From Ahaetulla prasina (taxonomy: Eukaryota > Chordata > Lepidosauria > Squamata > Colubridae), in contig NC_080540.1 in assembly GCF_028640845.1 (NCBI RefSeq), forward strand, positions 264,525,958 to 264,589,957: a stretch of 64,000 bases of DNA, given 5' to 3'. This document shows positions 21,281 to 31,825 of this stretch, in pieces. The position numbers and the translations under genes are program-made. A model generated the notes under the pieces. It was not told the DNA's origin and did no database searches. It saw only the letters and a list, made by a program, of their open reading frames with translations. The stretch's first letter is position 1. Every line of letters starts with the position of its first letter.

Positions 21281-21740
21281 TCCTTATTTATTTATTTTAT
21301 TTATTTTGTCACAACAATATATATAAGCATCGTACAAAAGGTTATATAATATATAAACATATATATGAGTAAATATTAGGAGGTATAAGCATATATATAT
21401 ATGTTTTCTGAGGTTCCTATATATATAGGAAGAAGAAAAGAAAAACAATAGGACAGGAACAGTAGGCACGTTTGTGCTCTTATGCACGCCCCTTATGGTC
21501 CTCTTAGGAATGGGGTGAGGTCAATAGTAGAAAGTTTTTGGTTAAAGTTTTTAGGATTATGGGAAGAGACCACAGAGTCAGGTAAAGTGTTCCAAGCACT
21601 AATGATTCTGTTACAGAAGTCATATTTTCTGCAATCTAGATTAAAGCGGTTTACATTAAGTTTAAATCTATTGGTTGGTCTTGTATTATTGCAATTAAAG
21701 CTGAAGTAGTCTTTAACAGGAAGGACATTGCTATATAGTG
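21281..21740 (-). pseudogene. LINE-B 3' end, 5'-truncated
   Basis: On the minus strand it encodes LPVKDYFSFNCNNTRPTN, then FNLDCRKYDFCNRIISAWNT and LSTIDLTPFLRGP, then a 3' UTR with a TA microsatellite and an ATAAATAAA tail. It is nearly identical to the end of the plus-strand copy at 34010-34984. The TA tract here contains a short foreign piece, TTTTCTGAGGTT (about 21404-21415), which matches the tip of the PLE end. Confidence 0.82.
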
Positions 21741-21989
21741 GCACCTGAGGGAGCCCCCCCCCACAAAAATGTTTCTGGAAGGTGGTTGAGATTACAGACT
21801 AGCTTTACTGATTTTCTTTGATCAATGTTGTCAAGAAAATTCAGTTTTAAGTATTCTGCCTTGAATATCAAAGCTATGAATGTTCTCAACAGGATTCTAA
21901 GATGTATTATTATATTAAGTTACTCTATCTGGATTATTCTATCTGAGAATTACAATCATACCATGGACACAAAAAGATGTGGATTTTCG

Positions 21990-22015
21990 TGTGTGTGTGT
22001 GTGTGTGTGTGTGTT
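21990..22015. repeat. (GT)n microsatellite
   Basis: About 12 GT units. Confidence 0.9.
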
Positions 22016-22685
22016 CTCTAGAAACTAACTGGAGTGGGAAATTGGAAATTGTATCTGCAAATGATAGGATCATTAAGAGAACATTTAAGACTTTCAGTAC
22101 TGATTTATTTTATAATCTTTCTGAATGCTATGGTATATTGTCAGATTAGAAACTGAATTTTATTGATATGTCTGTCTGTGGTGCTGCATTTTGAAATAAG
22201 ACATATGGATCTTTCAAGTTTGAGAATAACCTCCTGGATATAAAATTGTTTCATACCCAAACTGACCACTTCAAAGGGCAATTAAAATAAAAGTACAGTA
22301 CTTTTCATACAGTAACATTTGGCACTTTTTGAACTTAAAACTGTTATGTTTGTAACCTCATGTGCAGATTTCTAAATGAGTCAAATGTTACATCAAACAA
22401 AAGTGCTGTTTTAAAAAGAGGCATTATACCATTACCTACACCAAATTTCTCATGATATTTTAAAGCATTATTGTATATGTTTAGAAATTGAGTTGGATCC
22501 AGTGTAGATTACTGTACAAATACTGTTTTCTTTCTCCATGTTCCCTTGTTTCCTGTCCCTCCACTTCTGCACCAGAGAGTTTGCACTCTTCAAAGCCTAT
22601 TAGAGGGGAGGAGAGAATGCAAAGAGCAGGACTCTGAGAATTTGGCCTGGCAGTCATGCTTATTTTGCTATTGAATATCAGCCTT
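22016..22685. other. Spacer, no gene seen
   Basis: Nothing recognisable. Confidence 0.5.
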
Positions 22686-22801
22686 ATACAAGTAGTCCTC
22701 AACTTACAACAGTTCATTTAGTGATGGTTCAAAGTTGCAACGGGACTGAAAAAAGTGACTTATGACCATTTTTACACTTATGAACATTGCAGCATCCCCA
22801 T
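22686..22801 (+). repeat. Left end of an unassigned DNA-transposon-like repeat
   Basis: ACAAGTAGTCCTCAACTTAC followed by GTTCATTTAGTGATGGTTC and TGACTTATGACC, up to CATTGCAGCATCCCCA. I recognise this from common squamate interspersed repeats with ends of the type AGTCCTCGACTTAC, but only the left part is here and no partner end is seen. Confidence 0.5.
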
Positions 22802-23042
22802 TTTGAATGAGCGATAAAGGAATATCAGGATGTTGGCTAGATAGGAAATCAGACAACCTTGAACGAATGAAGTCAGCAGAAGCTGAGCTAGATTTGAAGA
22901 AAACACCTTTTATCTCAATAATAAACGATCTCACATTTAAACAGTCACTACACAAAAGACACTGGCACTCCCAAGGAAGGCATACTGAAGTGTATTACCT
23001 ATCTTTTGTGCATGTTTATTATACGATCAAGCATGTGTAAAT

Positions 23043-23160
23043 GCTCCAACACTGGAAGTTTTTAAGAAGAGATTAGATAACCATTTGTCCGAAGTGGTGT
23101 AGGATTTCCTGCCTAAGCAGGGGGTTGGACTAGAAGACCTCTCAGGTCCCTTCCAACTCT
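23043..23160 (+). mobile_element. CR1 LINE 3' end
   Basis: CTCCAACACTGGAAGTTTTTAAG, GATTAGATAACCATTTGTC, then GGGGGTTGGACTAGAAGACC and TCCCTTCCAACTCT. This is the standard CR1 C-terminal and 3' UTR sequence in sauropsids. It runs straight into the pentamer repeat. Confidence 0.85.
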
Positions 23161-23231
23161 ATTATTCTATTCTATTCTATTCTATTCTATTCTATTCTAT
23201 TCTATTCTATTCTATTCTATTCTATTCTATT
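23161..23231 (+). repeat. (ATTCT)n pentanucleotide microsatellite
   Basis: About 14 units of ATTCT (the AATAG class on the other strand), seeded at the CR1 3' end. Confidence 0.93.
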
Positions 23232-23631
23232 TCAAAATGAGAGCGGAGTGTACATACTCTGTTTTTGGGCGTACTGCTTTGTATTGAACAGACTCCTTGT
23301 TCCAAATTTCTCAATGGAATGCTCTTTTTAAAATAATGTTTCCTTATTATACTACATAATTTATAAGAGAGAAAAGATGATTACACTATAGAAAAATATA
23401 GTGGGAAAGAATCCGATCAGATTACAATGTGAAGAAATGCAAGGGAAAACCTTGATCACTGACAAGTGTCTGAACAGAATTTAACGGAGGAGGAGGAGGC
23501 ACCTAAAATACACTTAAAAAATAGACATAATGTTATTTGTATTAACTAAGTGATTTAAGTGTATTATAATGCAATTACCACAAATCATATATAATGCTAG
23601 AATGAAAAAGACTGAGTCTTTCCCTTGCAGT

Positions 23632-23786
23632 CCGGGGTGGGTTCTACTTACCTTTACTATCAGTTTGCCTTGTGCCCGTGCATGCACAGATCGCTTTTGA
23701 TGACGTTTGGGTCAATGGGCGGAGCCTCCTGCCGGTTTTACTACCAGTTCTGTAGAACTGGTGCGAACCGGGGGCAACCCACCACT
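23632..23786. mobile_element. hAT-type MITE, 155 bp
   Basis: Ends GGGGTGGGTTCTAC and GGCAACCCACCACT, with flanks CTTGCAGT (23624-23631) and ATTGCAGT (23787-23794) agreeing at 7 of 8 bases. Confidence 0.75.
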
Positions 23787-23794
23787 ATTGCAGT

Positions 23795-24360
23795 CCCAAT
23801 ATATGGTATGCTTCCACCAAATCTACTCTACTCACAGATTCAATGTTCCTAAATTGTCTGTCCTCCAAAAAGGGGTTCGTTTGTATTTACAATATATCTC
23901 AAAGGTGACTGGTTCAGTAACCAGCTTAGTTGTTTTTGATTTCTCACCAAGTACATAAAAACTAAAAATCACACACAACATGCTTGCATAGCAGATGTAT
24001 CAACTCATGTCAATCTTCATCTTAATTGTCAAAGACAGATGCCAAAACATTTTCATTCTTTTCTCAGTTTCAAATGGAGGTGATTCTGAAAAGGATACAT
24101 CCAAAAGAAAGGCCGAAATAAGAACAAAGCTAGCAGGCTTAATGAAGAACTGGGATGGTCACAACTGAGAACAAACATTCAGATAATGTTCTTTCTATCC
24201 AAGAGCTGCTTAATTATTTGAAAAACATTTTGAGAACAGTTATTGCTCTGTCAAGTTACAGAGGGATTCTTTTTTTTTCATATTACTCTTCTGGGTTGAC
24301 AGCATAATATATAACACTGTCAACTTGTATATCACCTACTCTAACCCTTTCCCCAGTGTA
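23795..24360. other. Spacer, no gene seen
   Basis: Nothing recognisable. Confidence 0.5.
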
Positions 24361-24364
24361 GGCA

Positions 24365-24745
24365 TTAACTGTTACAACATCTCTGACAGATGGCTGTCCA
24401 GTCTCTTTAAATATCTCCATGAAAAAATAATCCACCAACTCCCCAAGCAGTCTGTTTCACTTTGAACAGCTATTACCATTAGGACATTTTTCTGGAATTA
24501 TCCTGGATTCTACTTCTTTGTAATTTAAGCCCATTTGTTTAAGACTATTTGTTCCTGCTTTCTGGAACAGCCTGAAGCAATTCTGCTTTGTTTTCTGTAG
24601 GATAGCTCTTCACATACTTAAAGACAGCTGTCACATCTCCCCACTATTTTCTGGTTCTCCAGATAAATATACTTTATGTCTTCAACCATTCCGTATAAAT
24701 GGTTGACTCTCCTTTCACGTTGGCTCTGTGTGTCAAATATCTCCA
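24365..24745 (-). pseudogene. CR1 LINE C-terminal fragment
   Basis: Minus-strand reading in pieces gives a TNGLKLQ-like segment, FLMVIAVQSETDCLG, WWIIFSWRYLKRL, matching the CR1 C-terminal order (RTNGFKLQRG, FLTVRAVQQWNRLPGE, FKKRLD). Many stops; 5'- and 3'-truncated. Confidence 0.6.
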
Positions 24746-24781
24746 GTGTCACCCAGAACTGATACAATGTTCTTCTGGTGA

Positions 24782-24795
24782 AGAATAGCAATAGC
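24782..24795 (-). repeat. SINE end cut off by LTR insertion
   Basis: AGAATAGCAATAGC is the distal end of the SINE that resumes at 25326. AATAGC at its end is the left half of the 6-bp duplication around the LTR. Confidence 0.55.
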
Positions 24796-25325
24796 TGTTC
24801 TGTCCCCCTTGCCTCAGTCCGAGCGATGACTTAATTAGCCGGCAACTATCAGCTTCTGGCAGCAAACTAGCGAGCGTATGCCAAGTGTCTCTGTTATCTC
24901 TCTTGATGCCGATGAGTCAACCAGGAACAAACAGTACTTCAGCTCTAGTTAAGCAGTTGATTTGCTTGCCACAAAGTGGTCTAGCAGCCCTTGCTGCTTT
25001 TATATCCTGTGGAGTGTGGCTTTATGACTCAGTACTTCCTAGGCCTGCCCCATCCCTGCTTCTGTTGTTCCCACCTTTCCTGCCTACGAAACCTAGGGTG
25101 CAGCCAGGCCTGATTGCCATCAGCCAGGTCTGGAGGCGTGGCCTGGGGGGGGGGAAAGAGTCAGGGGACGGAGGCCTCTTTATCTCCTCCACCTGGCCTG
25201 CCTCTGGCTCCTGGAGCTGAGCCAGGGAAACCAGTGCTCCAGAGGTAAATCCTGATGGCCCTTCCCCCTCACTTTCCGAGTCACTTTCTGGCAGGGGGCC
25301 CGGCTCAGGGTGCGCTGACACAACA
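24796..25325 (-). repeat. Solo LTR (530 bp), acidic-tail family
   Basis: On the minus strand it begins TGTTGTGTCAGCG and ends GACAGAAC A, with the TATA box TATAAAAGCAGC (about 24990-25001). It is flanked by a 6-bp duplication AATAGC (24790-24795, 25326-25331). The first 300 bases encode PLPESDSESEGEGPSGF and a degraded basic tail ending at a stop near 25030, just before the TATA box, as in copies at 10166 and 11849. Inserted in a SINE. Confidence 0.85.
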
Positions 25326-25540
25326 AATAGCACTTAGACTTATATACTGTTTCATAGTGCTTTACAGAGCAGTTTACAGAGTCAGCATATTGCTCCCAAC
25401 AATCTGGATCCTCATTTTGACAATCTTGGAAGGATGGAAGGCTGAGATAGCCTTGAACTGGTGAGGATCGAACTCCTGGCAGTGAGCTGAATTAGCCTGC
25501 AATACTGTATTCTAACCACTCCAACACCACGGTTTAGGAT
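25326..25540 (-). mobile_element. Squamate tRNA-derived SINE, degenerate
   Basis: Minus strand: a tRNA-like head GTGGTTAGAATACAG with a box-B-like GTTCGATCCTC, then AGGCTATCTCAGCCTTCC, AATATGCTGACTCTGTAAAC, and ATATAAGTCTAAGTGCTATT. The same layout is seen at 53195-54015 and 56795-56975. Confidence 0.72.
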
Positions 25541-26215
25541 AGCATTTCCTTTTTCTGAAGTTCCCTCACACAGTTGCCTCGGGTACCTGGAATCTTTTTG
25601 ATAAACCCGCCTGGATGACATTATTATTTATCCTTTCCTACTAGGTTGGAATGCTACTTAAATTATCTGTGAAATATGACCTGTCAATATGAACAATTTG
25701 GTTTACTGAGCCACAGTTTCCTTGATTACTTCTTCCTATGATTGCCATTCAGGATCACTTCAGCCTGCTGTGAATGTTTTCTGACAAAGGCACTACAAGC
25801 AGTTTTGATGTATCGCGGAAGCAGGGGGGCGGCTTCCATGGATTTGGTAGTAAGTACCGTTTATATGTGTGTGGCAGAGCACCTTTTACCACCACAAAAG
25901 ATAAAACTCTACTCATAGGTTAATAATCCTATTCTCACTTCTCTCTCACTCGCCTGCTGAAATACTTCTCCCTACCCACTAGCATCCCTGGCACATACAG
26001 CTATAACCATCACGTAACTCTCATGATATGGCTGCTATTATCATTCATATACAATTACACATGTTTTTTATTATCCTCACCCATAATCACCCTTGTAACA
26101 GAATTTCTATATTCACGAATTGCTTTTGAAATTTCTGACTATATTGCTGTTTAAAATCATAGTGTGGATGTGGAGGGCTGTGTTATGTAACATAATATAG
26201 CAATATAACATAATC

Positions 26216-26246
<31 letters not shown>

Positions 26247-27067
26247 CTCATGTGTATGTAAGTATGTCCTTTAAAAAGTAATTCTCTACTGAAATATTGG
26301 AACCTTCTTCTGATAATATAGCTTTCAAAAGCAAACTTTTGTGAGGCAGGATTGCTGAATTTTGCCCATTAATATATTTTTAAAAAGCCTTAATGTACAT
26401 TTGTATATGACTGACTTTCTCTCAAAACCGGGGCCCACCTGTGCTTATAAAAAATGAGTTCACTTTTACAAAGCATGAAATAGCCCAATTTCCTTTCAAG
26501 CAACATCTCAGTTATTACAAGGCTTGAAGTCCAAATCATCCTGACAAGAAAGCAGTGACAGATTTTTTTCCTCCACCGGCAACTACATAACAGCTAAAAC
26601 AAATTTGTGAATAAAGTTATTCCAGGGTCTATATATGGCTGATATTCCAAGACAAAAGCTGATCAACTATAACCATGTAATCATCCTATCCACTGAGAAG
26701 GGCAGGGGTCAGTTCTGTAGGGATTATTGTTGTCAACCAACAGCTTTAAGAGTTGTTATTGTACACTCTGGAAAGCCACATGAGACATGTGTTCTCTGTA
26801 CTTTTAAGGAGGTTGCCAGATGGTTCATACATTAACTATGGATGCACATGGCAAATTGTTTGTTTCTTCATCTCTGTCTGATGAAGAAAAGGTCATTGAA
26901 CAGAATCTGAGGATTCAGAAGCAAATCTGTTTTTATTTGTTTTCTTTAAAAGCATTTTAACAGGGACAGATTTCTATTCTTTGAGTCTTCATTGATTAAC
27001 TTGGGTAGCCAACTTGCGTTGAGTTGTGCTACCATTCAGATTCAGTGGGGTTAAATTAGTACTAATT
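25541..27067. other. Spacer with (CT)n tract
   Basis: No gene seen. A CT-rich microsatellite lies at about 26213-26250. Confidence 0.5.
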
Positions 27068-27510
27068 AGAATAGAATAGAATTTTTTATTGGCCAAGTGT
27101 GATTGGACACACAAAGAATTTGTCTTGGTGCATATGCTCTCAGTGTCCATAAAAGAAAAGATACGTTCATCAAGAATTATAAGGTACAACACTTAATGAT
27201 AGTCATAGGGTATAAATAGGCAATCAGGAAACAATATCAATATAAATCATAAGGATACAAGCAACAAAGTTACAGTCATACAGTCATAAGTGGAAGGAGG
27301 TGGGTGATGGGAAGATGAGAAGATTAATAGTAGTGCAGATTTAGTAAATAGTTTGACAGTGTTGAGGGAATTATTTGTTTAGCAGAGTGATGGCGTTCGG
27401 GAAGAAACTGTTCTTGTGTCTAGTTGTTCTGGTGTGCAGTGCTCTGTTGCATTGTTTTGAGGGTAGGAGTTGAAACAGTTTATGTGCAGGATGTGAGGGG
27501 TCTGTTGGTT
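27068..27510 (-). mobile_element. LINE-A 3' end fragment with (AATAG)n
   Basis: AGAATAGAATAGAATTTTTT followed by GGCCAAGTGTGATTGGACAC is the 3' tail of LINE-A (compare 28045-28480). The minus-strand coding end (HKLFQLLP, LHTRTTRHKNSFF) can be read in 27371-27470. It is truncated at about 27510. Confidence 0.85.
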
Positions 27511-28044
27511 TATTATCCTTATCCGTCTCAATCCAACCATATTTCTTATTATTCAAATGTATTCTGGCAAAATTGTACCATTGAAGGGAGATAAATTTGA
27601 TTTTGATAGAATCAGATAATCCTATTTTTTGGATTTTAGTCTTTCTCTCTCTTCTGCTCAGTTTTAGTTGAAAGTCTTTATTTATAGACATATTTAATTC
27701 TGAATATTCCAAATCAGTTGTCAAATCATCTGTGTTAGTGTCTCACAGTCATTCTCACATTAATCAAGAAATGTCTAATTTTATCCCTAACCTATAAAAC
27801 TGATTCGGTGTTCTAGTGATTATGGACGGATTTTTCAATATCTTTTTTAAAATTTATAAACTTTTTTTGAATTTATATTTTAGATATGTATATCATCTGC
27901 CACTATTCCTAAATTAAACCATTATATTTGGATGTAATAGCCTGCATTTACTAATGCCTGCATAACTCCTATTGAAAGATGTGGCATTTTGTGGGAGAAT
28001 GATACCACATTTTCATCATCTCAAAATTTTGATATGCTGCTATA
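27511..28044. other. Spacer, no gene seen
   Basis: AT-rich, nothing recognised. Confidence 0.5.
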
Positions 28045-28628
28045 GAATAGAATAGAATAGAGTAGAATAGAAGAGAATAGAATTTTTTATTGGCCAAGTG
28101 TGATTGGACACACAAGGAATTTGTCTTGGTGCATATGCTCTCAGTGTACATAAAAAGAAAAGATACGTTCATCAAGGTACAACATTTACAACACAAATGA
28201 TGGTCAATATATCAATATAAATCATAAGGATTGCCAGCAACAAAGTTACAGTCATACAGTCATAAGTGGAAAGAGATTGGTGATGGGAACGATGAGAAGA
28301 TTAATAGTAGTGCAGATTTAGTAAATAGTTTGACAGTGTTGAGGGAATTATTTGTTTAGCAGAGTGATGGCCTTCGGGAAAAAACTGTTCTTGTGTCTAG
28401 TTGTTCTGTTGTGCAGTGCTCTATAGCGTTGTTTTGAGGGTAGGAGTTGAAACAGTTTATGTCCAGGATGTGAGGGATCTGTAAATATTTTCACGGTCCT
28501 CTTCTTGATTTGTGCAGTATAATGGTCCTCAATGGAAGGCAGGTTGGTAGCAATTATTTTTTCTGCAGTTCTAATTATCCTCTGAAGTCTGTGTCTTTCT
28601 TGTTGGGTTGCAGAACCGAACCAGGCAG

Positions 28629-30032
28629 TTATAGAGGTGCAATAATTCCTCTGTAGAACTGAATCAGCAGCTCCTTGGACAGTTTGAGCTTACTGAGTTG
28701 GCGCAGAAAGAACATTCTTTGTTGTCCTTTTTTGATGATGTTTTTGATGTTAGCTGTCCATTTTAGATCTTGCGATATGATAGAACCTAGAAATTTAAAG
28801 GTTTCTACTGTTGATACTGTGTTGTCTAGTATTGTGAGAGGTGGAAATATGGAAGGGTTTCTCCTAAAGTCTACCACCATTTCTAATGGTTTTGAGTGTG
28901 TTCAGTTCCAGATTGTTTTGGTTGAACCACAAGGCTAGTCGTTCAACCTCTCGTCTATATGAGGATTCGTCATTGTCTCAAATGAGACCAATCACTGTTG
29001 TGTCATCTGCAAACTTCAGTAGCTTGACAGATGGATCGTTGGAGATGCAGTCATTGGTATGCAGAGAAAAGAGAAGTGGGGAGAGCACACAGCCCTGGGG
29101 TGCCCCTGTGCTAATTGTACAGGTCTTTGATGTGATCTTACTTAGCTTCACCTGCTGCTTCCTGTTTGTTAGGAAGCTTGTGATCCACTTACAAGTCTGT
29201 TCCGGTACCTGTATCTGGTTTAGCTTAGTTAGAAGAGTGTCTGGAATGATGGTATTGAATGCTGAACTAAAGTCTACAAAGAGGGCCCTTGCATAGGTCT
29301 CTGGAGAATCAAGATGTTGTAGGATGTAGTGTAGAGCCATTTAACAGCATCATCTGTTGATTTATTTGCTCGGTATGCAAATTGCAAGGGGTCTAACAGC
29401 GGATCTGTGATGGTTTTCAAGTAGGAAAGCACTAGCCTTTCAAAGGTTTTCATGACTGCCGATGTTAAAGCAACTGGTCTGTAGTCATTCAGTTCCTTGA
29501 TGGTGGGCTTCTTCGGCACTGGGATGATGGTAGAGCGTTTGAAGCAAGAAGGAATATAGCACATCTCTAGTGATTTATTGAAAATATGGGTGAAGATGGG
29601 GGCCAATTGGTCAGCACAGACTTTTAAGCAAGAAAGAGTTATCTTGTCTGGGCCTGGAGCTTTTCCTGGCTTTTGTCTGTGAAATAAGTCCTGCACTTCC
29701 TTTTCTGTGATCACTAGGGGTTGTGAACCCAATGGGATGGGGTCAGTTGTAGGAGGCTTGACTGTTGTTGGTGTGTCTGAGATGGGGGTTGTGGAGATAG
29801 GTGGCTGTAGTTTCCTTTCAAACCTGCAGTAAAACTCGTTCAGGTCATCTGCCAGTTGTTGATTACCTTCAGCCTGGGAAGGAGGTTTGCCATAGCCGGT
29901 GATATTTTTAAGAGTTTTCCACATGTTTGCTGGTTCATTTGCTGAAAACTGATTCTTTAGCTTTTCAGAATAGCTTCTTTTTGCTGCTCTGATCTCCCTT
30001 GTTAGTGCATTTCTGACCTGATTGTACAGCAT
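28629..30032 (-). pseudogene. LINE-A reverse transcriptase, duplicate copy A
   Basis: Minus strand from 30032: RT N-terminal linker (GKAPGPDKITLSCLKVC), LNDYRPVALTSAVMKTFERLV, LDPLQFAYRANKSTDDAV. A 1-bp deletion near 29340 (absent in copy B) shifts the frame, and translation resumes as VDFSSAFNTIIPDTLLTKL, STGAPQGCVLSPLLFSL and the catalytic FADDTTV. A stop follows GLI and the thumb continues as FLGSIISQDLKWTANI. The RT copies element RNA at a nicked target. Confidence 0.85.
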
Positions 30033-30099
30033 TTTATCACCTTTTCTGTAGGCTTCGTCTTTGGAATGTCGTAGCTGCTTAAGTTTAGGTGTTTTATTA

Positions 30100-30349
30100 T
30101 TTTTTATTATTTATTAAATTTTTATACCGCCCTTCTCCCGAAGGACTCAGGGCGGTGTACAGCCAAAGATAAAAAGTTGATATACATACAATTTAAAACC
30201 AAGATTTAAAACTAAGCAAATTACAAAAGGCCAATATTAAAATTTAAAAATTTTAAAAACCCTAAAACAATAAAAACCCAATTTAAAATTAATAACACTA
30301 TTATGCCAATCCCGCTTGAATAAATAGATGTGTTTTCAGCTCACGGCGC
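30100..30349 (-). mobile_element. L2 3' end carried in the duplicated unit
   Basis: TTTTTATACCGCCCTTCTCC, GGGCGGTGTACAGCC and A-rich UTR, identical to the 3' end of the L2 copy at 31826. It is cut at the duplication junction. Confidence 0.85.
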
Positions 30350-30707
30350 ACCAGGCAGTTATAGAGGTGCAATAATTCCTCTGTAGAACTGAATCAGCAG
30401 CTCCTTGGACAGTTTGAGCTTACTGAGTTGGCGCAGAAAGAACATTCTTTGTTGTCCTTTTTTGATGATGTTTTTGATGTTAGCTGTCCATTTTAGATCT
30501 TGCGATATGATAGAACCTAGAAATTTAAAGGTTTCTACTGTTGATACTGTGTTGTCTAGTATTGTGAGAGGTGGAAGTATGGAAGGGTTTCTCCTAAAGT
30601 CTACCACCATTTCTAATGGTTTTGAGTGTGTTCAGTTCCAGATTGTTTTGGTTGAACCACAAGGCTAGTCGTTCAACCTCTCGTCTATATGAGGATTCGT
30701 CATTGTC

Positions 30708-31763
30708 TCAAATGAGACCAATCACTGTTGTGTCATCTGCAAACTTCAGTAGCTTGACAGATGGATCGTTGGAGATGCAGTCATTGGTATGCAGAGAGAA
30801 GAGAAGTGGGGAGAGCACACAGCCCTGGGGGGCCCCTGTGCTAATTGTACAGGTCTTTGATGTGATCTTACTTAGCTTCACCTGCTGCTTCCTGTTTGTT
30901 AGGAAGCTTGTGATCCACTTACAAGTCTGTTCCGGTACCTGTAGCTGGTTTAGCTTAGTTAGAAGAATGTCTGGAATGATGGTATTGAATGCTGAACTAA
31001 AGTCTACAAAGAGGACCCTTGCATAGGTCTTTGGAGATTCAAGATGTTGTAGGATGTAGTGCAGAGCCATATTAACAGCATCATCTGTTGATCTATTTGC
31101 TCGGTATGCAAATTGCAAGGGGTCTAACAGCGGATCTGTGATGGTTTTCAAGTAGGAAAGCACTAGCCTTTCAAAGGTTTTCATGACTACAGATGTTAAA
31201 GCAACTGGTCTGTAGTCATTCAGTTCCTTGATGGTGGGCTTCTTCGGCACTGGGATGATGGTAGAGCGTTTGAAGCAAGAAGGAACATAGCACATCTCTA
31301 GTGATTTATTGAAAATATGGGTGAAGATGGGGGCCAATTGGTCAGCACAGACTTTTAAGCAAGAAGGAGTTATCTTGTCTGGGCCTGGAGCTTTTCCTGG
31401 CTTTTGTCTGTGAAATAGGTCCTGCACTTCCTTTTCTGTGATCACTAGGGGTTGTGAACCCAATGGGATGGGGTCAGTTGTAGGAGGCTTGACTGTTGTT
31501 GGTGTGTCTGAGATGGGGGTTGTGGAGATAGGTGGCTGTAGTTTCCTTTCAAACCTGCAGTAAAACTCGTTCAGGTCATCTGCCAGTTGTTGATTACCTT
31601 CAGCCTGGGAAGGAGGTTTGCCATAGCCGGTGATATTTTTAAGAGTTTTCCACATGTTTGCTGGTTCATTTGCTGAAAACTGATTCTTTAGCTTTTCAGA
31701 ATAGCTTCTTTTTGCTGCTCTGATTTCCCTTGTTAGTGCATTTCTGACCTGTTTGTACAGCAT
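30708..31763 (-). pseudogene. LINE-A reverse transcriptase, duplicate copy B (351-codon frame)
   Basis: Same RT as copy A but unbroken for 351 codons, from MLYKQVRNALTREIRAAKRS through PGPDKITPSCLKVC, NDYRPVALTSVVMKTFERL, FVDFSSAFNTI, GAPQGCVLSPLLF and FADDTTVIGLI. The in-frame stop just after GLI is shared with copy A, so it predates the duplication. The thumb follows in 30359-30610. No endonuclease is fused in frame because an L2 insertion lies upstream. Not functional. Confidence 0.88.
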
Positions 31764-31825
31764 TTTATCACCTTTTCTGTAGGCTTCGTCTTTGGAATGT
31801 CGTAGCTGCTTAAGTTTAGGTGTTT

